From Desulfobulbaceae bacterium (GTDB lineage: Bacteria; Desulfobacterota; Desulfobulbia; Desulfobulbales; Desulfocapsaceae), in assembly GCA_030599175.1 (NCBI GenBank), contig JAUVON010000066.1:1-10653 (forward strand): 10,653 nt of DNA, read 5' to 3'. The notes below the pieces were generated by a model that was given only the letters and a program-made list of their open reading frames with translations, was not told where the DNA came from and ran no database searches. The translations under genes and the position numbers were made by a program. Shown piece after piece: positions 5,508 through 10,653 of this stretch. Numbering within the stretch: the stretch's first letter is position 1; each line of letters begins with the position of its first letter.

Positions 5508-8500
5508 ATGCAAAATACAAATACATTACAAACGAGCAACAGGGTCCTTGTTGTCGGTGGTGGTCTTGGAGGTATACGGACTGCACTGGACCTGGCTGAA
5601 GCTGAAAAGGATGTTATCCTTGTTGATAAGGCAGAAAATATCGGCGGGCTGATGACCCAGTTGGACAGAACCTTTCCGACCAATAACTGCGACCTGTGCA
5701 CACTTGCCCCGAATCTTTCAGAAAGTGGCAGGCAGGAACATATTTCTCTGCTGTCCATGACGACAGTTCAGGGCGTAACAGGAGAAAAAGGAAACTTTAC
5801 TGTCAGCCTGAAATCGGCACCGCGATATATCAATCTTGATAAATGCACCGGTTGCGGTGCGTGTTATGAAGCATTTCCTGAATGCGTACGTTTCAGTCCG
5901 GGACTTGATCACCGGGCACCTACCTGTATGCGTTACCCTCAGGCCATACCTCAGGCCTACTCTATTGAGCTGGACAAGTGTCAGGATATCGAAGCACTGG
6001 TGAAGAGCTGTCCCGCAGGTGCAATTAACCCTGATGACCTGGGCAGCAGTGGTGACATCTCTTGTAGTGCAATCGTGATGTCGCCCGGGGCTTCTCTGTT
6101 TGATCCAAGCGGCATTGATTACCTCGGCTATTCGGAGCATCCTGATGTGGTAACCAGCCTTGAGTATGAACGTATTCTTTCAGCTTCCGGTCCAACTTCG
6201 GGTCAGCTTCTACGGCCGTCCAACGGTAAGCAGCCGAAAAAAATTGCCTGGATTCAGTGCATTGGCTCCCGTGGACTGCAGAAGGGTGCAGCACCTTACT
6301 GTTCCGGTGCCTGCTGCATGTTTGCTTTAAAAGAGGCCATGGTTACCAAGGAGCGCTTCCAGGAGGATATTGAGACCACTATCTTTTATATGGATATGCG
6401 GACCTTCGGAAAAGATTATGAATTGTATTACCAGCGGGCCAAAGATGACTTCGGCATTCGTTTTATTCATAGTCGTCCCCATAGTATCCTGCGGCAGCCG
6501 GGAGCGGAAAAACTTGAAATGTCTTATACCACAGACGAGTCTTCCAAGCTTATCACCGAAGAATACGATATGGTTGTGCTTTCAACCGGTTTTCGTGTAG
6601 GCGATGACGTTCGAGATCTGGCTGTGAAAATGGGTATTGAACTTAATGAAAGCAATTTTCCCGCACATACCGGTCTTAATCAGATAGCTACCAGTCGACC
6701 GGGAATTTATGTAGCGGGCACCTTTCAAGGCCCTAAAGATATTCCGGAAACAATGGTGCAGGCCAGTGCTGCTGCCTGTCTTGCCGGAAAAGATATAGCT
6801 GCACCCAAAAAGAGTCCTGATACTAAGCCGCTGTTGCCGCCGGAGAAGCATGTGGTTGGTGAAGAACCGAAGGTTGGAGTCTTTATCTGTGACTGTGGTG
6901 AGAACATTGGCGGCGTCATCGATGTCGAGGCTCTTGTTGAGCGTGTTGGGAAGCTGCCGCATGTTGTTGTCGCCCAGGCAGAAGGGCATGGCTGCAGTCG
7001 TGAGTCAATGGATCATATCCGCAGTACCATCAAGGAAAAGGGCATTAATCGGGTGGTCATAGGCGGTTGTTCTCCTCGAACCCACGAAACCAAATTTCAG
7101 GATCTTATTCGTCAGGAAGGACTGAATAAGTACCTTCTTGAAATGGCAAATATCCGGGATCAGGTGACATGGGTTCATGCGCTCCAGCCGGAGAAGGCTG
7201 TTAAGAAAGCGGAAGAGCTCATACGAATGGCAGTTGGCGCCGTAATTAAGGCACAACCCCTTGCAGAACACAGTCTGCCGATTAATAAAAATGTACTTGT
7301 GGTTGGCGGCGGAGTTACCGGCATGACTTCTGCGCTGGAACTTGCTGAGCAGGGCTTTAAGGTCTATCTGGCCGAAAAAAGCCCCGATCTCGGCGGTATT
7401 GCCAGTCAGCTTCGCAAAACCCTGGAAGGGGATGATGTTCAAGCATTTCTGAGCAGCCTGATCGAAAAAACCATGGCAAACGAGAACATCGAAGTGATAA
7501 CCGGGGCAATCATTGTTGACCACTCCGGGATGCCCGGCATGTTTACCACCGGTATGCAGGTAGGCCGACAGATGTTTTATCGTCAGATTGAACATGGGGT
7601 AACAATACTTGCCACCGGCGCCCTGCCGAATCGACCCGAGCAGTTTATGCTTGATGAGTGCAAAGAGGTTGTGACCCAGATCGAGATACAGGTATTGATT
7701 GAGGATCAATCGGAAATCGTCAGGCAGTGGGAAAATGTGGTTATGATCCAGTGCGTTGGCTCGAGAACCAAGGACAACCCCAATTGCTCGAGAATTTGCT
7801 GTCAAAATGCCATAAAGAATTCGTTGAGAATTCTTGAGATCAATCCCGATGCCAGGGTTTTTGTGCTCTACCGTGATATGAGAACGTATGGGTTCCAGGA
7901 AGAGTATTATCAGAAAGCCAGAGAGAAAGGTGTCATTTTTGTTCGCTACCATCAGGATAATCCACCTCAAGTGGCATCAGTTGACGGTAAAGTGGATGTC
8001 AGTTTTACAGACATTATTCTTGGTAGAGAGATTGTGGTCAGTGCAGACTGTCTCTGTTTGAGTACCGGATTGGTTGCTGACCAGGATTCAACGGAAGAAC
8101 TTGCAATGATATTCAAGCTGCCTCGGACCCACGATGGTTTTTTCCTTGAAGATCATGTGAAATTGCGGCCGGTTGATTTGCCGGTCCCCGGTTTTTTTGT
8201 TGCCGGAACTGCCCATTCACCGAAAACTATCAGCGAAAGCCTGGTGCAGGCCAGAGCTGTTGCTTCGCGGGCCCAGACTTTGCTGGCAAAAGAATTTATC
8301 AATCTTGGTGCCGCTACGGCAAAGGTAGACAGCACCCGCTGTGCTTCCTGTCTGATCTGTGTTCGTGCCTGTCCGTTTGATGTGCCGTTTATCAACGCTG
8401 ATGGGTATTCAGAGATTGATCCTGCTAAATGCCATGGCTGCGGAATATGTGCAACTGAATGTCCGGCAAAGGCAATCCAGCTGATGCAGTTTGAGGATGA

Positions 8501-8549
8501 CCAGATTCTCGCCAAGCTGGAGCAACTTTTTGAAGAGGTGGTAGGATAA
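5508..8549 (+). CDS. hdrA: Double-flavin HdrA-type electron-transfer subunit (HdrA-HdrA fusion)
   Basis: FAD-dependent electron hub of 1013 residues, larger than classical HdrA (about 650). Order: first FAD/NAD fold (VVGGGLGG, 15-22) with the HdrA-type C61-x-x-C64 pair after FPT; an inserted ferredoxin segment (110-175); QCIGSR and CSGACC cysteines (251, 265, 269, 270); the HdrA N-terminal-type domain (about 455-585; Cys461, 463, 496, 521); a second FAD fold (VVGGGVTG, 598-605) with QCVGSR (Cys749) and Cys760, 764, 765; and a C-terminal ferredoxin with two complete [4Fe-4S] motifs (Cys945, 948, 951, 955 and 975, 978, 981, 985). The inserted ferredoxin is damaged: CTGCGAC is followed by FP instead of CP (Phe123), and the second motif keeps only Cys158 and Cys168, with Ile161 and Leu164 in place of Cys. 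I chose the ATG at 5508, with AAGG just upstream, over a TTG at 5490 with no binding site. Its TAA overlaps the mvhD ATG. In such complexes HdrA flavin splits or merges electron pairs between ferredoxin and other carriers. Confidence 0.93.
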   Translation: MQNTNTLQTSNRVLVVGGGLGGIRTALDLAEAEKDVILVDKAENIGGLMTQLDRTFPTNNCDLCTLAPNLSESGRQEHISLLSMTTVQGVTGEKGNFTVSLKSAPRYINLDKCTGCGACYEAFPECVRFSPGLDHRAPTCMRYPQAIPQAYSIELDKCQDIEALVKSCPAGAINPDDLGSSGDISCSAIVMSPGASLFDPSGIDYLGYSEHPDVVTSLEYERILSASGPTSGQLLRPSNGKQPKKIAWIQCIGSRGLQKGAAPYCSGACCMFALKEAMVTKERFQEDIETTIFYMDMRTFGKDYELYYQRAKDDFGIRFIHSRPHSILRQPGAEKLEMSYTTDESSKLITEEYDMVVLSTGFRVGDDVRDLAVKMGIELNESNFPAHTGLNQIATSRPGIYVAGTFQGPKDIPETMVQASAAACLAGKDIAAPKKSPDTKPLLPPEKHVVGEEPKVGVFICDCGENIGGVIDVEALVERVGKLPHVVVAQAEGHGCSRESMDHIRSTIKEKGINRVVIGGCSPRTHETKFQDLIRQEGLNKYLLEMANIRDQVTWVHALQPEKAVKKAEELIRMAVGAVIKAQPLAEHSLPINKNVLVVGGGVTGMTSALELAEQGFKVYLAEKSPDLGGIASQLRKTLEGDDVQAFLSSLIEKTMANENIEVITGAIIVDHSGMPGMFTTGMQVGRQMFYRQIEHGVTILATGALPNRPEQFMLDECKEVVTQIEIQVLIEDQSEIVRQWENVVMIQCVGSRTKDNPNCSRICCQNAIKNSLRILEINPDARVFVLYRDMRTYGFQEEYYQKAREKGVIFVRYHQDNPPQVASVDGKVDVSFTDIILGREIVVSADCLCLSTGLVADQDSTEELAMIFKLPRTHDGFFLEDHVKLRPVDLPVPGFFVAGTAHSPKTISESLVQARAVASRAQTLLAKEFINLGAATAKVDSTRCASCLICVRACPFDVPFINADGYSEIDPAKCHGCGICATECPAKAIQLMQFEDDQILAKLEQLFEEVVG

Positions 8550-8968
8550 TGGAAAATTTTGAACCAGTAATTGTGGCGTTCTGCTGCCACTATTGTGCAT
8601 ATACGGCTGCGGATATGGCCGGCAGTCAAAGACTCCCTTATCCGTCCAATGTGAAAATAATTCGCGTACCCTGTTCCGGCAAGGTAGACGCCCTGCATAT
8701 CACCAAGGCCTTTGAGAAAGGAGCAGACGGTGTGTATGTTGCAGGGTGCCTGGATGGTGACTGTCATTTCAAGAACGGCAATGACAAAGCTGCCAAGCTG
8801 GTTACCTATGTGCAGAATTATCTTGAGGAAATAGGCCTTGAACCCGAACGGCTGGAGATGGTCAGAATTTCGGCCGGTATGGGGGATAGATTTGCACTTA
8901 TTGCAACGGAAATAACAGAGAAGATACGTAAACTGGGTCCCAGTCCGATTAAAACTGTTGCGGCTTAG
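8549..8968 (+). CDS. mvhD: MvhD/FlpD-family [2Fe-2S] electron-transfer subunit
   Basis: A 139-residue protein of the MvhD (methyl-viologen-reducing hydrogenase delta) family, at the usual length. The family signatures are FCCHYCAYTAADMAG (Cys12, 13, 16), VPCSGKVD (Cys42) and GCLDGDCHFKNGN (Cys67, Cys72); these cysteines include the [2Fe-2S] cluster ligands. In known complexes MvhD is the adaptor that carries electrons between HdrA and a hydrogenase, formate dehydrogenase or similar electron donor. No such donor is encoded in this window, so the partner is unknown. The start codon overlaps the hdrA stop by one base (TAATG), which indicates translational coupling. Confidence 0.94.
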   Translation: MENFEPVIVAFCCHYCAYTAADMAGSQRLPYPSNVKIIRVPCSGKVDALHITKAFEKGADGVYVAGCLDGDCHFKNGNDKAAKLVTYVQNYLEEIGLEPERLEMVRISAGMGDRFALIATEITEKIRKLGPSPIKTVAA

Positions 8969-8978
8969 CCATAGGAAC

Positions 8979-9003
8979 TGTCAGAGATGTCTATTCTCAG
9001 ACA
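8979..9003 (+). other. Intra-operon hairpin between mvhD and metV
   Basis: TGTCAGAGA (8979-8987) and TCTCAGACA (8995-9003) form a nine-pair stem with one A-A mismatch and a 7-base loop. It lies in the only long gap (91 bases) of the otherwise compact part of the operon downstream of hdrA. No T-tract follows, so it is not an obvious terminator. An mRNA processing or stability element is possible. AAGGAG near 9042 serves metV. Confidence 0.4.
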
Positions 9004-9059
9004 ACCTCCACTGCGGCACCAACTGTAATGACGGAACATAAGAAGGAGAAAGAACCACA

Positions 9060-9728
9060 ATGATTACGGCTGAACGGAAACCTTTGGAAGAAATTATAGA
9101 ATACATCAAGCCTTTTAAACGTATTCTGCTGCTTGGTTGCAACGAGTGTGTCACTGTATGTGCTGCAGGGGGTCGCAAGGAAGTCGGGCTGCTCGCCTCA
9201 GGATTGCAGCTGGCTCTGTTGAAAAGTGGCAGCAGTATCGAAATCCGGGAGCATACCCTTGAGCGGCAATGCGATCCGGAGTATGTGGAAGAGCTTGTAC
9301 CCATGATTGGCAGTGAAGAAGCCATTTTGTCCATGGCATGCGGGTGCGGTGTACAGCAGCTGGCCACACGGTTTAAGGATAAACCGGTCTTTCCTGCTTT
9401 AAACACCAAGTTCATGGGAGGATCTTTGAGTCAGGGCATGTGGGATGAACGGTGCAAGGGCTGCGGCGACTGTCTGCTAGGCTTAACTGGAGGGATCTGC
9501 CCCATCGCCAAATGCGCCAAGCAATTGATGAACGGGCCTTGTGGCGGTTCCACCGACGGCAAATGTGAAATCAGCGATGATGTTGAATGCGCCTGGCAGC
9601 TGATCTGGAACAGACTCAAGGCCCTTGGCCAGGAGGATAGATTTCTTGATATAATGCCTGCGAAAGATTGGCGATCTGGGGGAGGAGGTGGACCCCGTAA
9701 GATTATTAGAGAGGACTTAGCAGAATGA
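9060..9728 (+). CDS. metV: MetV: iron-sulfur/zinc partner subunit of methylene-THF reductase
   Basis: A 222-residue cysteine-rich protein of the MetV type (methylene-tetrahydrofolate reductase C-terminal domain family), the partner that MetF needs in acetogens. The N-terminal half has Cys27, Cys30 and Cys34 (GCNECVTVC), and Cys94 and Cys96 (ACGC). The C-terminal half has CKGCGDC (Cys132, 135, 138), CPIAKC (Cys147, 152), the diagnostic NGPCGG (Cys161) and Cys169 and Cys177. This is enough for the two [4Fe-4S] clusters reported for MetV proteins or for a cluster plus zinc. It probably delivers electrons from the Hdr module to the MetF flavin. The stop overlaps the metF start (ATGA), so the two should be made in equal amounts. 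A glycine-rich stretch (207-211) near the C-terminus looks like a flexible tail. Confidence 0.92.
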   Translation: MITAERKPLEEIIEYIKPFKRILLLGCNECVTVCAAGGRKEVGLLASGLQLALLKSGSSIEIREHTLERQCDPEYVEELVPMIGSEEAILSMACGCGVQQLATRFKDKPVFPALNTKFMGGSLSQGMWDERCKGCGDCLLGLTGGICPIAKCAKQLMNGPCGGSTDGKCEISDDVECAWQLIWNRLKALGQEDRFLDIMPAKDWRSGGGGGPRKIIREDLAE

Positions 9729-10651
9729 AAACAGAGAGCAATTTAGAAAAAGTATTAGCCGCGGGACATCTGGCAGTAACTTCGGAATGTGGTCCTCCCC
9801 GCGGGGCGGTAGCTAAGGAATTAACAGACAAAGCTAAATATCTGGAAGGCGTTGTCGATGCTGTCAATGTCACAGATAATCAGACTGCCATGGTGCGGAT
9901 GTCAAGTCTGGCCGGTTCAGTACTTATAAAACAACAGGGGATGCATCCTCTGCTACAGGTGGTTACCCGCGATCGCAATCGTCTGGCCATTCAGGCGGAT
10001 ATCCTTGGAGCGTATTCTTTAGGGATTGATACCATGCTCTGCCTGTCTGGAGATCACACAAAGTTCGGCGATCATCCCATGGCGGCAAATGTCCATGACA
10101 TTGATTCGATCCAGCTTATTCAGATGGTCAAGGGTATGCGCGATGAATCTAAATTCCAGGGAGGATCAGATATAAAAGGTGCTCCAAAAATGTTCATCGG
10201 TGCAGCAGCCAATCCCTTTGCGGATCCTTTTGAACTGAGGGTGATGCGTCTGGCCAAGAAAATTGCAGCCGGAGTCGATTTTATTCAGACCCAGTGTATT
10301 TTCAATGTCGAAAAGTTTGAGCTCTGGATGGAAGGCGTGCGTAAAATGGGATTGCATAAAAAATGTTACATCCTGGCGGGAGTGACACCCATGAAATCAG
10401 TCGGTGCTGCCCGCTACATGAAGAACAGGGTTCCGGGAATGGATGTGCCGACAGATGTCGTTGAACGTATGGCCAGTGTTCCCAAGGAAAAACAACCGGA
10501 AGAAGGTGTAGATATCTGTATCGAAACCATTGAGCGTCTGAAAAAAGTTGAAGGGGTCGCTGGTTTTCATATCATGGCAATAGAATGGGAAGAGAAGGTG
10601 GAAGAGATCGTTAGACGAGCAGGCCTATACCCCAGACCAGAAATCAGCTGA
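9725..10651 (+). CDS. metF: Methylenetetrahydrofolate reductase
   Basis: FAD-dependent interconversion of 5,10-methylene-THF and 5-methyl-THF in the methyl branch of the Wood-Ljungdahl pathway, which can run either way in sulfate reducers. The 308 residues match the family. Key positions are intact: Glu21 (TSECGPP, E. coli Glu28), Asp110 (CLSGDH, E. coli Asp120) and Gln190 (IQTQ, E. coli Gln183). RMSSLAG (58-64) and TRDRNRLAIQAD (81-92) are typical of MetV-dependent MetF proteins. Electrons probably come through MetV rather than by direct NAD(P)H binding; this is inferred from the context. The gene ends two bases before the window edge, so later operon genes, if any, are out of view. Confidence 0.95.
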   Translation: MKTESNLEKVLAAGHLAVTSECGPPRGAVAKELTDKAKYLEGVVDAVNVTDNQTAMVRMSSLAGSVLIKQQGMHPLLQVVTRDRNRLAIQADILGAYSLGIDTMLCLSGDHTKFGDHPMAANVHDIDSIQLIQMVKGMRDESKFQGGSDIKGAPKMFIGAAANPFADPFELRVMRLAKKIAAGVDFIQTQCIFNVEKFELWMEGVRKMGLHKKCYILAGVTPMKSVGAARYMKNRVPGMDVPTDVVERMASVPKEKQPEEGVDICIETIERLKKVEGVAGFHIMAIEWEEKVEEIVRRAGLYPRPEIS

Positions 10652-10653
10652 TA

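Noticed and set aside
7005..7970. A 321-codon open frame on the minus strand
   Set aside because: It lies wholly antisense to the second half of hdrA, shows no recognisable domain, and has the composition expected of a shadow frame.

Overview
The window reads as the chromosome of a strict anaerobe, most likely a sulfate-reducing or related bacterium of the Desulfobacterota. This is an inference from gene content, not from a phylogenetic marker. The supporting signs are a heterodisulfide-reductase (Hdr) type electron-transfer operon joined to methylene-tetrahydrofolate reductase genes, a sigma-54 activator with a PAS sensor, and a UGA codon that is almost certainly read as selenocysteine.

Layout. 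Positions 1-362 hold no convincing gene but contain a long imperfect palindrome (122-262). A stand-alone class I glutamine-amidotransferase-type hydrolase of the gamma-glutamyl-GABA hydrolase (PuuD) family follows at 363-1109 (+). A PAS/AAA+/Fis-type sigma-54 activator lies on the minus strand (1321-2685). Between it and the next plus-strand gene is a 261-bp control region. It has seven clustered TTAACA/TGTTAA sites next to the regulator, a 17-bp palindrome, and a near-consensus -24/-12 sigma-54 promoter (2892-2907).

From 2947 to the right edge runs one plus-strand operon: a small TusA-fold protein without the usual catalytic cysteine; an HdrC-HdrB fusion (440 aa) with an in-frame UGA at residue 244 and a SECIS-like hairpin just after it; a divergent MetF paralogue; a 1013-residue double-flavin HdrA; MvhD; MetV; and a canonical MetF. 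Junctions are tight: TAATG between hdrA and mvhD, ATGA between metV and metF.

How the genes fit together. MetF and MetV form the methylene-THF reductase core of the methyl branch of the Wood-Ljungdahl pathway. HdrA, the HdrCB fusion and MvhD form an electron-transfer module of the type that carries out flavin-based electron bifurcation or confurcation. The gene set resembles the MetFV-HdrABC-MvhD complex described from Moorella thermoacetica. It differs in the HdrC-HdrB fusion, the selenocysteine, a second MetF-like protein with altered active-site residues, and a leading TusA-like protein. The divergent sigma-54 activator is the obvious candidate regulator.
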